From Alphaproteobacteria bacterium (lineage in GTDB: Bacteria; Pseudomonadota; Alphaproteobacteria; Caulobacterales; Caulobacteraceae), in assembly GCA_025359785.1 (NCBI GenBank), contig JANYET010000005.1, positions 1 to 64,000 on the forward strand: DNA of 64,000 nucleotides. The letters are read 5' to 3'. The notes beneath the pieces are model-generated. The model did not search any database. It was not told the DNA's origin and saw only the letters and a program-made list of their open reading frames with translations. This document shows, piece after piece, positions 44,413 to 53,367 of the stretch. Made by a program: the position numbers and the translations under genes. How positions within the stretch are numbered: the stretch's first letter is position 1; every line of letters starts with the position of its first letter.

Positions 44413-46329
44413 ATGACTGAAACCCCTCTTCTCGACACCGTCGCCACGCCGGCCGACACCCGCGCGATGTCGATCCCGCAGCTGCGCCAACTGGCCGACG
44501 AGCTGCGCGTCGAGACCATCGACGCGGTCTCTCAGACCGGCGGACACCTGGGCGCCGGCCTCGGCGTGGTCGAGCTGACGGTCGCCCTGCACCATGTCTA
44601 CGAGACGCCGAAGGATATTCTGATCTGGGACGTGGGCCACCAGGCCTATCCGCACAAGATCCTCACCGGACGTCGCGACCGCATTCGCACCTTGCGTCAG
44701 GGTGGCGGCCTGTCGGGCTTCACCAAGCGGGCGGAAAGCGCCTACGACCCGTTCGGCGCGGCGCACGCAGCGACCTCCATCTCGGCCGCCCTGGGCTTCG
44801 CCGCGGCGCGGGATCAGAAGGGTGAGGACAACAAGGTCGTGGCCGTGATCGGCGACGGCTCGATGAGCGCCGGCATGGCCTATGAGGCGATGAACCAGGC
44901 CGCCGAGACCACCACCGGTCAGCTGACCGTCGTGCTCAACGACAACGACATGTCCATCGCCCCGCCGGTGGGCGGGATGAGCGCCTACATGGCCCGCCTG
45001 GTTTCCGGCGGCGGCTACCGTTCGATCCGCCGGGTCGGCAAGTCGGTGGCCAAGGTGTTCCCCAAGCCGATGCAGGAAGCCGCCCGCAAGGCGGAAGAAT
45101 ACGCCCGTGGCATGGTCACCGGCGGCACCTTCTTCGAAGAGCTCGGCTTCTATTACGTCGGCCCGATCGACGGCCACGACATGGACGCCCTGGTCCATGT
45201 CCTGCAGAACGCGCGCGCCATCACCGACAAGCCCGTTCTGGTCCATGTGGTGACGCAGAAGGGCAAGGGCTATGGCCCCGCCGAGCACGCCGCCGACAAG
45301 CACCATGCGGTGGTGAAGTTCGACGTGGTCACCGGCCAGCAGGCGAAGGGTCAGGCCGCCGCGCCCAGCTATACCAAGGTCTTCGCGCTTGAGCTGATCA
45401 AGCGGGCCGAGATCGACGAGACGATCGTGGCGATCACCGCGGCGATGCCGTCGGGCACCGGCCTGGACCTGTTCGGCGAGCGGTTCCCCACCCGGACCTT
45501 CGATGTCGGCATCGCCGAGCAGCACGCGGTGACCTTCGCCGCGGGCCTGGCGGCTGACGGCATGAAGCCGTTCGCGACGATCTATTCGACCTTCCTGCAG
45601 CGCGGCTACGATCAGGTCGTCCACGATGTGGCGATTCAGCGCCTGCCGGTGCGCTTCGCCATGGACCGCGCGGGCCTGGTCGGCGCCGATGGCCCGACCC
45701 ACGCGGGCTCGTTCGACATCGGTTTCATGGGCGCCTTGCCCGGGATGATCCTGATGGGGCCGTCCGACGAGGCCGAGCTGGCGCACGCCGTCGCCACCGC
45801 CGTCGCCATCGACGACCGCCCGTCGGCCTTCCGCTATCCGCGCGGCGAGGGCACGGGCGCGGCGATCCCCGCCTTGGCCGAGGCCTTCGAGATCGGCAAG
45901 GGCCGCATCGTCCGTGAGGGCACGGCGGTCGCCATCCTGTCGTTCGGCACGCGGCTCGGCGAAGCCCTGAAGGCCGCCGACATGCTGGCCGCGCGCGGGC
46001 TCTCGGCGACCGTCGCCGACGCCCGGTTCGCCAAGCCGCTGGACGTGGACCTGATCCTGCGGCTCGCCCGCCACCACGAGGCCCTGATCACCGTCGAAGA
46101 AGGCGCGGTCGGCGGCTTCGGCGCGTTCGTCCTCCAGGCGCTGGCCGAACACGGCGCGCTGGACCGCGGCCTGAAGGTCCGCAGCCTCGTTCTGCCCGAC
46201 ATCTTCCAGGACCAGGACAAGCCGGAGGTCATGTACGCCCAGGCCGGCCTCGACGCCGACGGCATCGTCCGCGGCGCGCTCGCCGCCCTCGGCGCCGACA
46301 ACATCGCGGCGAAGGGCTGGCGGGCTTAG
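44413..46329 (+). CDS. dxs: 1-deoxy-D-xylulose-5-phosphate synthase
   Basis: 638 residues. [19 protein letters not shown] and [16 protein letters not shown] near the N-terminus, [15 protein letters not shown] the thiamine-diphosphate motif, [12 protein letters not shown], and in the transketolase middle domain [15 protein letters not shown]. It makes DXP from pyruvate and glyceraldehyde-3-phosphate for the MEP isoprenoid route, matching ispA just before it. The stop shares a TTAG with a gene remnant on the other strand. Confidence 0.97.
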   Translation: MTETPLLDTVATPADTRAMSIPQLRQLADELRVETIDAVSQTGGHLGAGLGVVELTVALHHVYETPKDILIWDVGHQAYPHKILTGRRDRIRTLRQGGGLSGFTKRAESAYDPFGAAHAATSISAALGFAAARDQKGEDNKVVAVIGDGSMSAGMAYEAMNQAAETTTGQLTVVLNDNDMSIAPPVGGMSAYMARLVSGGGYRSIRRVGKSVAKVFPKPMQEAARKAEEYARGMVTGGTFFEELGFYYVGPIDGHDMDALVHVLQNARAITDKPVLVHVVTQKGKGYGPAEHAADKHHAVVKFDVVTGQQAKGQAAAPSYTKVFALELIKRAEIDETIVAITAAMPSGTGLDLFGERFPTRTFDVGIAEQHAVTFAAGLAADGMKPFATIYSTFLQRGYDQVVHDVAIQRLPVRFAMDRAGLVGADGPTHAGSFDIGFMGALPGMILMGPSDEAELAHAVATAVAIDDRPSAFRYPRGEGTGAAIPALAEAFEIGKGRIVREGTAVAILSFGTRLGEALKAADMLAARGLSATVADARFAKPLDVDLILRLARHHEALITVEEGAVGGFGAFVLQALAEHGALDRGLKVRSLVLPDIFQDQDKPEVMYAQAGLDADGIVRGALAALGADNIAAKGWRA

Positions 46330-46469
46330 GCTTCGGTCAACGGAATGCCGAGGTCTGCCGCGACCCGGGCGAGTGTTTCGTCGAAGGTCGCAAGCGTTGC
46401 GCCCAAGCGACGCGCAATCATGACGTGAGTTGCGTCGGGCGTCTTGAGTGGGCGGGTCAGTTGGCGCAT
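46326..46469 (-). pseudogene. C-terminal remnant of a PIN-domain (VapC-type) toxin
   Basis: 47 codons. [40 protein letters not shown] matches the C-terminal third of PIN-domain toxins in overall pattern: a P/DA-H segment, then ATLATFDE-like final strand with its acidic residue. The catalytic N-terminal part is missing, so it cannot be an active RNase. The ATG at 46469 overlaps the TGA of the remnant upstream. Antitoxin absent. Assignment from pattern, not search. Confidence 0.55.
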
Positions 46470-46618
46470 CAACCCATCGGCGCCCCTTCGTTGGCGCCGA
46501 CCGCCACAAATATCGGTTCGCCGAGACCCTTGGCGGCCGCAACCCGGGTGACCAGTTCCGGCTCGTTCCAGATGGCCGGGCTGCCAATCACGTAGCCGGA
46601 GAAGGCGGCGGGGCGCAT
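46469..46618 (-). pseudogene. Fragment of an alpha/beta-hydrolase (esterase) fold
   Basis: 49 codons. The segment GYVIGSPAIWNEPELV, then EPIFVAVGANE, resembles the strand after the nucleophile and the next strand of PF00756-type esterases; the remainder is gone. A GGTGG ribosome site and a promoter-like sequence precede it, so it may still be transcribed. Origin is uncertain and this is a low-to-moderate call. Confidence 0.4.
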
Positions 46619-46648
46619 CGACGTTCCACCTCGGAGAGCGATGCCGAT

Positions 46649-46677
46649 AAAGTTACACGTGTAGTCTATGCTGTCAA
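46649..46677 (-). promoter_or_regulatory. Promoter with palindrome ahead of the gene remnants
   Basis: On the minus strand TTGACA (46672-46677) and TAACTT (46650-46655) are 16 bases apart. The palindrome TACACGTGTA (46654-46663) falls between them. This arrangement, a strong -35 with an operator on the core promoter, is typical of toxin-antitoxin operons. Confidence 0.45.
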
Positions 46678-46694
46678 AGTGAGCTCAGCTCGCT

Positions 46695-47423
46695 TCAGAA
46701 CGGCGAGAACCGCTCGATCAGGGACTGGCCGGCCGGGGTCTTCTGGACGCGGCTGATGTCGCCTCGGCCGCCGTAGTTGATCCGCGCCTCGGCGATCTGG
46801 GTGTGCTGGATGGTGTTGTTGGCGCCGATGTCCTCAGGCCGCACGATGCCGGCGATGGTCAGCTGCCGAACCTCGGCGTTGGTGCGGACCTCCTGCGTGC
46901 CCTGGATCACCAGGTTGCCGTTCGGCAGGATCGCCGAGACGACGGCGGCGATGGTCAGGCTGATCTTTTCCTGCCGGTTCACCGCGCCCGCGCCGTCGTT
47001 CGAGGTCTTCGAATTGGTGGAGAGCGCATTGGCCGGGTCGAAGCCGCCCGGCAGGATTTTCCCGAGGCTCGATTCCAGGCCCAGCAGGTGCGGGATCCCG
47101 GCCGTGACGCCGGAGGTATGCGAGCTGGAGGACGAGTTGCTGGTCTTGGCGCTGTCGTCGATGTTGATCAGCACCGTGAGGATGTCGCCGACGTGCTGGG
47201 CGCGCTGGTCGTTGAAGAAGGTCCGGGCGCCGGTGCGCCAGAGCGAGTTGGCGGTGGCCGGCGTGGAGACCGAGATGATCCGCTGGTCCATCGGCGCGAG
47301 CGCCGCCGGATAGCCGACCGGTGCGAGATCGGGGCCCCGAACGGCTTCCCTGACGGTCGAGCAGGCGCCCAGACCGAGCATCAGCGGGGCCAGGACGATG
47401 AGGGCGGCGAAACGGGTACGCAT
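46695..47423 (-). CDS. flgH: Flagellar L-ring protein
   Basis: 242 residues with a lipoprotein signal (LMLGLGACSTVREA). SLWRTGARTFFNDQRAQHVGD and ILTVLINIDDSAKTSN, then LTIAAVVSAILPNGNLVIQG, are FlgH signatures. Forms the outer-membrane ring around the rod. Last gene of flgF-flgG-flgA-flgH; P-ring gene flgI is not adjacent. Confidence 0.96.
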   Translation of the reverse strand: MRTRFAALIVLAPLMLGLGACSTVREAVRGPDLAPVGYPAALAPMDQRIISVSTPATANSLWRTGARTFFNDQRAQHVGDILTVLINIDDSAKTSNSSSSSHTSGVTAGIPHLLGLESSLGKILPGGFDPANALSTNSKTSNDGAGAVNRQEKISLTIAAVVSAILPNGNLVIQGTQEVRTNAEVRQLTIAGIVRPEDIGANNTIQHTQIAEARINYGGRGDISRVQKTPAGQSLIERFSPF

Positions 47424-47437
47424 GCGAGGTCTTCCTC

Positions 47438-48211
47438 TTAACGGGCGGCGTAGCGGAGCGAGCGGGCGGCCTTGAGCTGGTCGGCGGCCGGGCCGACCAC
47501 GGCTTGGCCGGGACCGGTGGCGATGGTCTGGATGACCCGCTTGGAGAGCGTGTTCTGGACCGGCAGGATGTCGCCGACGCCGGCGCTGGCCATCGACTTG
47601 CCTTCGAGGGTGAGCGAGATTCCATCGGCCTCGAAGCTGACGGAGACGATGTCGCCGGCCTTGATCACCTGGGCCGCGCCATAGTCGTGCGCCATGACCA
47701 CCGCGCCGGCGCGCAGCGGCCGCTTGGCGGCCTGGCCGATCACCATGCCGGCGTCACTGGGCGCGTCGCTAGGCGCCGCGGCGGTCTTGATCCAGGTGAG
47801 GTCCGTGGGTTGGACGATCTCGCCGGCGTTCAGGCTTCGGGCATAGGTCAGGACCTCGACGTTGCCGCGGGCCGGCGGCGCGGCGCCGGGCGAAATAGGC
47901 GAGGCGGATGAGACGGGCGCGGCTTCCAGGCCGCCGCCGCGGACCACGATCTTGTGCAGGCCCTCGGCGTTGGCCCAGTCGAGCCCGGCGCGGCGCGCGG
48001 CGAGCTGGACGCTGGCCGCATCGAGCACCACGCTGGCGCCGGAGCGGGTGGCCAATGGCGTGCGGGCCGCGGCGCCCGCGCCGTCGAACAGGTCGCCCAG
48101 GGTGACCAGGCTGCCCGCGCTGGCCACGTCGGCCTTCAGGCTCACGGCCTGACCGGCCAAGGCGGGGCTCGCCAAGGCCAGGGCGGCGAGGAGAACGGTC
48201 AGCATACGCAT
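47438..48211 (-). CDS. flgA: Flagellar P-ring assembly chaperone
   Basis: 257 residues. Signal peptide VLLAALALASPALAGQ; SAF-domain region with LNAGEIVQPTDLTWI and GQAAKRPLRAGAVV; C-terminal AGDIVSVSFEADGISLTLEG. FlgA assists P-ring polymerisation in the periplasm. It ends 14 bases before flgH and begins three bases after flgG. Confidence 0.95.
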   Translation of the reverse strand: MRMLTVLLAALALASPALAGQAVSLKADVASAGSLVTLGDLFDGAGAAARTPLATRSGASVVLDAASVQLAARRAGLDWANAEGLHKIVVRGGGLEAAPVSSASPISPGAAPPARGNVEVLTYARSLNAGEIVQPTDLTWIKTAAAPSDAPSDAGMVIGQAAKRPLRAGAVVMAHDYGAAQVIKAGDIVSVSFEADGISLTLEGKSMASAGVGDILPVQNTLSKRVIQTIATGPGQAVVGPAADQLKAARSLRYAAR

Positions 48212-48214
48212 GGC

Positions 48215-49003
48215 CTAGGTCTTCACCTGGTTGGCGACGCCCAGCATGTTGTCGGCGGTGGAGATCACCTTGGAGTTCATCTCGTAGGCGCGCTGGGCGA
48301 CGATCAGGGCGGTGATCTCGGTCACCGGATCGACGTTGGAGGCTTCGGTATAGCCCTGCAGCAGGTTGCCGAAGCCCTGGGCGCCCGGGGTGCCGGTGGT
48401 GGCCGGGCCCGAGGCCGCGGTCTCCTTCAACAGGTTGGCGCCCTGCAGCGACAGACCGCCCTCGTTCGTGAAGCTCGCGAGCTCGAGCTGACCGACGATG
48501 GTCGGCGTGGCGCTCCCCGGCTGGGTCACCTGCACCTGGCCCGACTGGGAGATGGTGACGTCGGTGGCGGTCAGCGGGATCGAGATCGCCGGCTGCACCT
48601 GGTAGCCGTCCTGGGTGACCAGCTGGCCCTGGTCATTGGTCGCGAAGTTGCCAGCCCGGGTGTAGGCGGTGTCGCCCGACGGCGTCAGCACCTGGAAGTA
48701 GCCGCGCCCGGAGATCCCGAGGTCGAATTTGTTGCCGGTGGCGGTCATCGCGCCCTGGGTGGCGATCCGGTAGACCGAGCCGGTCTTGACGCCCGCGCCG
48801 ATCTGGATGCCGGTCGGCACAATGGTGCCCTGGTCGGACGACTGGGCGCCGGCCTGGGCCACCGTCTGGTAGAGCAGGTCCTGGAACTCCGCCCGCTGCT
48901 TCTTGAAGCCGACGGTGTTCATGTTGGCGATGTTGTTCGAGATGACCTCGACGTTCATCTGCTGGGCGGCCATGCCGGTCGCCGCGGTTCGAAGCGCTTG
49001 CAT
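48215..49003 (-). CDS. flgG: Flagellar distal rod protein
   Basis: 262 residues. Opens MQALRTAATGMAAQQMNVEV then ISNNIANMNTVGFKKQRAEF, the rod/hook signature; the C-terminal YTEASNVDPVTEITALIVAQ and AYEMNSKVISTADNML fit FlgG. Makes the distal rod that passes through the L and P rings. Coupled in a minus-strand operon behind flgF. Confidence 0.97.
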   Translation of the reverse strand: MQALRTAATGMAAQQMNVEVISNNIANMNTVGFKKQRAEFQDLLYQTVAQAGAQSSDQGTIVPTGIQIGAGVKTGSVYRIATQGAMTATGNKFDLGISGRGYFQVLTPSGDTAYTRAGNFATNDQGQLVTQDGYQVQPAISIPLTATDVTISQSGQVQVTQPGSATPTIVGQLELASFTNEGGLSLQGANLLKETAASGPATTGTPGAQGFGNLLQGYTEASNVDPVTEITALIVAQRAYEMNSKVISTADNMLGVANQVKT

Positions 49004-49017
49004 CGCTTAAATCCTCA

Positions 49018-49758
49018 CTATTGCAGCCGCCCGAGGCGCGCGACGGAGTTGCGCGACAGATCGGCCTCGGCGTTCATCATCTGGGTGACTTGTTCGTAGG
49101 CCCGGCTGACCTCGATCATCCGGGTGATCTGCACGATCGGGTTGACGTTCGAACTCTCCAGCATCCCCTGCCGGATCTTGGCGTCGGCCGTGGCGCTGGC
49201 CGGCTGGTTGGAGGCGTTCTGGTAGAGATTGTCGCCGGTCTTCTCGAGGGCCGACAGGCTGGGGAAGCTGAAGACGCCGACCTTGCCGATCCGCTCGGAT
49301 CCCTGGCTGACGACGCCGTCGGGCGAGATGGAGATTTCGCCGGGCTTGGTGGCGTCGATGGTGATCTCGCCGCCGCCCTCGTCGGCCAACGGGTCGCCCT
49401 TCTGGCTGGTCACCCGGCCGGCCTCGTCGGTGCGGAAACGGCCATCGCGGGTGAAGCGCTCGCCGGCCTTGGTGTTGACCTTGAAGAAGCCCTGGCCCTC
49501 GACGGCGAGGTCGAGCGGGGCGTCGGTGCGGCGCAGATTACCCTGGCCGAAGTCGCGCGCCACGCCGTCTGCGCCGACGAACTTGATCGGCCGGGGCCCT
49601 TGCGCGGTGAAAGCCGGCGGCCCTTCCACCTCCTTGGTGAGCAGGGATTCGAACTTGAAGCCGGTGGTGTCGGCGTTGGCGATGTTGTTCGCGACGATAT
49701 CCATCTCGCGCTTCAGCACCATCTGCTTCGACAGTCCGACGTAGAGGGCGTTGTCCAT
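49018..49758 (-). CDS. flgF: Flagellar proximal rod protein
   Basis: 246 residues. MDNALYVGLSKQMVLKREMD then IVANNIANADTTGFKFESLL; C-terminal ESSNVNPIVQITRMIEVSRA. The ATG at 49758 is the family start; an upstream ATG at 49857 would add unrelated residues. A near-consensus sigma-54 promoter lies about 50 bases upstream. First gene of the operon. Confidence 0.96.
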   Translation of the reverse strand: MDNALYVGLSKQMVLKREMDIVANNIANADTTGFKFESLLTKEVEGPPAFTAQGPRPIKFVGADGVARDFGQGNLRRTDAPLDLAVEGQGFFKVNTKAGERFTRDGRFRTDEAGRVTSQKGDPLADEGGGEITIDATKPGEISISPDGVVSQGSERIGKVGVFSFPSLSALEKTGDNLYQNASNQPASATADAKIRQGMLESSNVNPIVQITRMIEVSRAYEQVTQMMNAEADLSRNSVARLGRLQ

Positions 49759-49807
49759 CGGGATTTTTCTTCGGCTTGCAGGGACGCGACACTTTCGCCG
49801 TCCAGGG

Positions 49808-49826
49808 CTGCAAGCTTTGGGCCAAC
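49808..49826 (-). promoter_or_regulatory. Sigma-54 promoter of flgF operon
   Basis: Minus strand TTGGCCCAAAGCTTGCAG: GG (-24) and GC (-12) with ten bases between, and the extended TTGGC...TTGCA consensus. Transcription would start near 49798, 40 bases before flgF, as for late flagellar genes in Caulobacter. Confidence 0.75.
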
Positions 49827-49906
49827 CCAAAAGTTGAGGAAAATCAAAGAATAACAAAGTTAACGCGTGCCCGGCGGCGGAAAATGCCGGGCAGGCTTTT
49901 CACCTA

Positions 49907-49935
49907 TTAACGAGCGTTAAAAACCGCGCGTTAAC
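49907..49935 (+). promoter_or_regulatory. CtrA-like TTAA cluster before fliL
   Basis: Three TTAA half-sites (49907, 49917, 49931, the last TTAACC) in 29 bases, with a fourth at about 49860. Spacings are six and ten bases rather than the ideal seven. Caulobacter fliL is a CtrA-dependent class II gene, so this is probable but not exact. Confidence 0.5.
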
Positions 49936-49982
49936 CAACTTGCCCCATCGGTGAACGCCTAGGTTTCTCAAGGAACGCGCGC

Positions 49983-50585
49983 GTGGCCGAGGCCAAGGTC
50001 AAGGAAGCCCCTCCCGAGGAGGCGGCTGTCGAAGGCGAGGAGGGCGAGGGCCCGCCCGCCAAGAAGAAGCTGCCGCTGATGTTTCTCATCGCCGGCGCGG
50101 CGGCCCTCGTGCTGGTGCTGGGTGGCGGTGGCGGGGCGGCCTATTTCTTCCTGCTGAAGCCCAAGCCCGAGGCCGCGGCCGGCAAGGACGCCAAGAAGAA
50201 GCCCGAGAAGAAGGGCAAGAAGGAAGAGAAGGGCAAGAAGGACGACAAGGCCGCGGGCCAGGTCCGCGAGGGGCCAGACGGCATCCTCTTCTACACCCTG
50301 CCCGACGTGGTCGTGAACATGCAGACCGCCGACGGCCGGCCCACCTTCCTGAAGCTGAAGCTCACCCTAGAACTGCCGGACCAGGCGACGGTCGACGAAC
50401 TCGAGCCGAACCTGCCCAGGCTGCAGGACATGTTCCAGACCTTCCTGCGCGAGCTGCGGCCCGAGGATCTCTCGGGCAGCCAGGGCTCCTACCAGCTGCG
50501 CATGGAAATCCTGCGCCGGGTCAATCTGGTGATGGCGCCCAACAAGGCCAACGCAGTCCTGATCGAGGAGATGCTGATCAACTGA
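49983..50585 (+). CDS. fliL: Flagellar basal-body protein FliL
   Basis: 200 residues. Acidic N-terminal tail, one TM (LPLMFLIAGAAALVLVLGGG), a Lys-rich linker of about 50 residues, then YTLPDVVVNMQTADGRPTFL of the periplasmic FliL domain. Stabilises the stator-rotor region. GTG start with AAGGAA upstream. First gene of a plus-strand operon that continues with fliM. Confidence 0.95.
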   Translation: MAEAKVKEAPPEEAAVEGEEGEGPPAKKKLPLMFLIAGAAALVLVLGGGGGAAYFFLLKPKPEAAAGKDAKKKPEKKGKKEEKGKKDDKAAGQVREGPDGILFYTLPDVVVNMQTADGRPTFLKLKLTLELPDQATVDELEPNLPRLQDMFQTFLRELRPEDLSGSQGSYQLRMEILRRVNLVMAPNKANAVLIEEMLIN

Positions 50586-50619
50586 CGTCTCGCCAGAGAC
50601 GCCAGCATCGCAATCGCGC

Positions 50620-51711
50620 ATGGCCGACGAACCCGAAGCTCCCGCCGAAGACCCCGTGGCCGCCGCCGCCCCCGAAGGCGCTGGCGGCGAGGACACCAAT
50701 GCCTGGGGCGCCGATGACGACGCTGGCGGCGAACGCATCCTCAATCAGGATGAGATCGACAGCCTGCTGGGCTTCGACCTCTCTGAGGAGGAGGGTGGCG
50801 AGCGCACCGGTATCCGGGCGATCATCAACTCGGCCCTGGTGTCCTACGAGCGCCTGCCGATGCTGGAGATCGTCTTCGACCGGCTTGTCCGGTTGATGAC
50901 CACCTCCCTGCGGAATTTCACCTCCGACAACGTGGAAGTGAGCCTCGACAACATCTCCTCGATCCGCTTCGGCGACTATCTGAACTCGATCCCGCTGCCG
51001 GCGATCCTGTCGGTGTTCCGCGCCGAGGAACTGAACAACTACGGCCTGCTGACCGTCGATTCCAACCTGATCTATTCGATCGTCGACGTGCTGCTGGGCG
51101 GCCGGCGCGGCACCGCGGCCATGCGCATCGAGGGCCGGCCCTACACCACCATCGAGCGCGTGCTGGTGCAGCGGATGGTCGAGGTGGTGCTGGCCGACGC
51201 CCGCGAAGCCTTCGAACCGCTGACCCCGGTGACCTTCACGCTTGACCGGCTGGAGACCAACCCGCGGTTCGCCGCCATCGCCCGGCCGGCCAACGCCGCG
51301 ATCCTGGTGAAGCTGCGCATCGACATGGAAGACCGCGGCGGGCGCATCGAACTGCTGCTGCCCTATGCGACGCTGGAGCCCATCCGCAAGATGCTGCTGC
51401 AGCAGTTCATGGGTGAGAAGTTCGGCCGCGACAACATCTGGGAAGGCCACCTGGCCACCGAGCTCTGGACCACCCAGATGGAGGTCCGCGCCGTCCTCGA
51501 CGAACAGCAGATCGGCCTGAAGAAGGTCCTGGAGCTGAAGGTCGGGGATACGCTCATGCTGAACGCCACGCCGGACAGCCTGATCGAGCTGCGCGCTGGC
51601 GTCATTCCACTGACCCGCGGCCGCATGGGCCGCCGCAACGCTCACATCGCCGTCCGCGTCGAGGCGCCTCTGACGCCCAACGCCCGGCAAGCCGTGCAGG
51701 GATCCCTATGA
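50620..51711 (+). CDS. fliM: Flagellar motor switch protein
   Basis: 363 residues. The CheY-P-binding segment is ILNQDEIDSLLGF near residue 42; CheC-like middle domain with TGIRAIINSALVSYERLPML; C-terminal SpoA-like domain with VGDTLMLNATPDSLIELRAG. Part of the C-ring. The first 40 residues are acidic/Ala-rich, longer than in many FliM proteins. Confidence 0.97.
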   Translation: MADEPEAPAEDPVAAAAPEGAGGEDTNAWGADDDAGGERILNQDEIDSLLGFDLSEEEGGERTGIRAIINSALVSYERLPMLEIVFDRLVRLMTTSLRNFTSDNVEVSLDNISSIRFGDYLNSIPLPAILSVFRAEELNNYGLLTVDSNLIYSIVDVLLGGRRGTAAMRIEGRPYTTIERVLVQRMVEVVLADAREAFEPLTPVTFTLDRLETNPRFAAIARPANAAILVKLRIDMEDRGGRIELLLPYATLEPIRKMLLQQFMGEKFGRDNIWEGHLATELWTTQMEVRAVLDEQQIGLKKVLELKVGDTLMLNATPDSLIELRAGVIPLTRGRMGRRNAHIAVRVEAPLTPNARQAVQGSL

Positions 51712-51777
51712 TACTGCTTCGCCAAGGCTTCGCAGCATTCATCCGATCCTTCGTAGCTCTCGAAGGAGCGAAGTAGG
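51712..51777. repeat. REP-like palindrome inside the flagellar operon
   Basis: CTTCG-rich imperfect inverted repeats (CTTCGCCAAGGCTTCGCAG, then CCTTCGTAGCTC...GAGCGAAG) fill the gap between fliM and the DUF6468 gene. It resembles dispersed repeats of related genomes rather than a regulatory site; it could affect read-through. Confidence 0.5.
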
Positions 51778-52341
51778 ATGAGCCTTATCGGACTGGCGCT
51801 GAACCTGTTGCTCGCCGGCCTGCTGGTGGCCGCGCTTGGCATGGGCTGGCGGCTGAACCGCCGGCTGAAGGCGCTGCGCGACAGCCATGACGGCTTCGCG
51901 GTCGCCGTGGCCGAGCTGAACATCGCCGCGGCCCGCGCCGAACAGGGCCTCGCCGACCTGCGCGCCGCGACGGATGAGGCCGTCGATATCCTGGGCGACC
52001 GCATCGAGAAGGGCCGCACCCTGGCGTCGCGGCTGGAGCGCCTGATCGACCACGCCGACGTGCCGTTGCGCGCCGCAGTGGGCCCCGGGTCGGTAACGCT
52101 CGGGCCGGTACAGAGCGACGACCCGGTCGCCGAGCGCCGGCTGGGCGCCCTGCTGGCCGCCGCCCGCGAGATGCGCCCCGAGCGGGCCATGCCGCCGCTG
52201 CGCCAGCCGCCACAGCACGCGCCGCCCGAGCGCGCCCAACTCGAGTCCCGGCCCCAGTTGCGGCCGCGCCGCGCGGTCGAGGACGATCTGTTCGACGACG
52301 AGCCCCTGACCCTGAGCGACGTGCGTGGAGCCCGCCGGTGA
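51778..52341 (+). CDS. DUF6468 protein, flagellar operon member
   Basis: 187 residues. One N-terminal TM (IGLALNLLLAGLLVAALGMG), then an amphipathic helix with coiled-coil character (DSHDGFAVAVAELNIAAARA). This small-TM-plus-helix layout occurs next to fliM in Alphaproteobacteria under DUF6468. The C-terminal half is Arg/Pro-rich. Its stop overlaps the GTG of the next gene. Function unknown; location suggests a flagellar role. Confidence 0.8.
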   Translation: MSLIGLALNLLLAGLLVAALGMGWRLNRRLKALRDSHDGFAVAVAELNIAAARAEQGLADLRAATDEAVDILGDRIEKGRTLASRLERLIDHADVPLRAAVGPGSVTLGPVQSDDPVAERRLGALLAAAREMRPERAMPPLRQPPQHAPPERAQLESRPQLRPRRAVEDDLFDDEPLTLSDVRGARR

Positions 52342-53363
52342 AGAACATGCCCCGCATCCTGCCGCTGGTCGGCATCGCTGTCGGCGGCGTGCTGGCGATC
52401 AACGCCCTGGCCGGCGCCCGGAGCCTGCCGGACATGATCGCCGGCGCGAAGGCCTTCGCCGAGGAAGCCGCCAAGCCGATCAAGTCGAAGGCCGCCAAGA
52501 CCGACGCCAAGGCCAAGCCGGCCGATCCGGCGACCCCGGCGCCCGGCCCGGCCCCCAGTCCGACCGCGCCCGCGATCCCGGGCGGCGCCACCGCCGCGAC
52601 CCCCGCTGACGCGGCGGGCAAGGACGCCGTCGCCACGGCCGGCCTGCCGCCGCCGACCATCCAGGCCAAGGCGGTGTGCGCGCCCACCGCCGCCGAACTC
52701 GCCAAGGAAGCCGGCCTTTCGCCCGCCGAGCTGCAGGTCCTGCAGAACCTCGGCGTCCGGCGTGGCCAGCTCGACCAGCGCGAGTCCGACCTTTCCACCC
52801 AGGTGGCGCTGCTGGCCGCCGCCGAGGCCAAGCTCGACGTCAAGGTCAAGGTGCTGACCGGGCTGAAGGCCGACGTCCAGGCGCTGCTGGCCCAGGCCGA
52901 TGGCCGCGAAGCCGCCGAGGTCGACCGGCTGGTCAAGGTCTATGAGGGGATGAAGCCCAAGGACGCCGCCGCGCGGATGGCGATCCTTGAGGACGGCGTC
53001 CGCCTGCCGATCGCCGCCAAGATCAAGCCGCGTTCGCTGTCCGCCATCATCGGCCTGATGTCGCCGCCGGATGCGAAGAAGCTGACCGAGTCCCTCGCCC
53101 ACCGGTTCTCGGCGGCCCAGACCTTGGCCCAGAACGCCTCGGCCCAGGCCAACGCCGTGGCCTCGGCCACGCCCGGTCCGCCCGCCGACCCCAAGGCGCC
53201 CGCCAAGGCCAAGCCGGTCCGCGCCGCCAAGAAGGCCGTCGCGCGCAAGACGGCGCCCGCCGACGCCCAAGCCTCGGTATCGGGGGCCGCCGCGACGCCG
53301 CCGGCCGACAAGCCCGCCGGTCCGTCGCCAGCCGCCGGGCCCGCGCCCGCCAAGGCCGGCTAG
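52338..53363 (+). CDS. MotE-like flagellar protein
   Basis: 341 residues. N-terminal TM or signal (RILPLVGIAVGGVLAINALA), a Pro/Ala linker of about 80 residues, then a coiled coil (residues about 145-200), ending VKVYEGMKPKDAAARMAIL and IGLMSPPDAKKLTESL, the MotE/MgtE-N-like signature. MotE chaperones MotC at the stator in Sinorhizobium. A long Ala/Pro/Lys tail follows. The GTG at 52338 overlaps the previous stop (GTGA). Confidence 0.75.
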   Translation: MKNMPRILPLVGIAVGGVLAINALAGARSLPDMIAGAKAFAEEAAKPIKSKAAKTDAKAKPADPATPAPGPAPSPTAPAIPGGATAATPADAAGKDAVATAGLPPPTIQAKAVCAPTAAELAKEAGLSPAELQVLQNLGVRRGQLDQRESDLSTQVALLAAAEAKLDVKVKVLTGLKADVQALLAQADGREAAEVDRLVKVYEGMKPKDAAARMAILEDGVRLPIAAKIKPRSLSAIIGLMSPPDAKKLTESLAHRFSAAQTLAQNASAQANAVASATPGPPADPKAPAKAKPVRAAKKAVARKTAPADAQASVSGAAATPPADKPAGPSPAAGPAPAKAG

Positions 53364-53367
53364 GCTC

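Noticed and set aside
43213..46587. 1124-codon open frame antisense to xseB-ispA-dxs
   Set aside because: It mirrors the real genes and reads as His/Arg/Gly-rich noise with no motif; long antisense frames are expected at this GC content.
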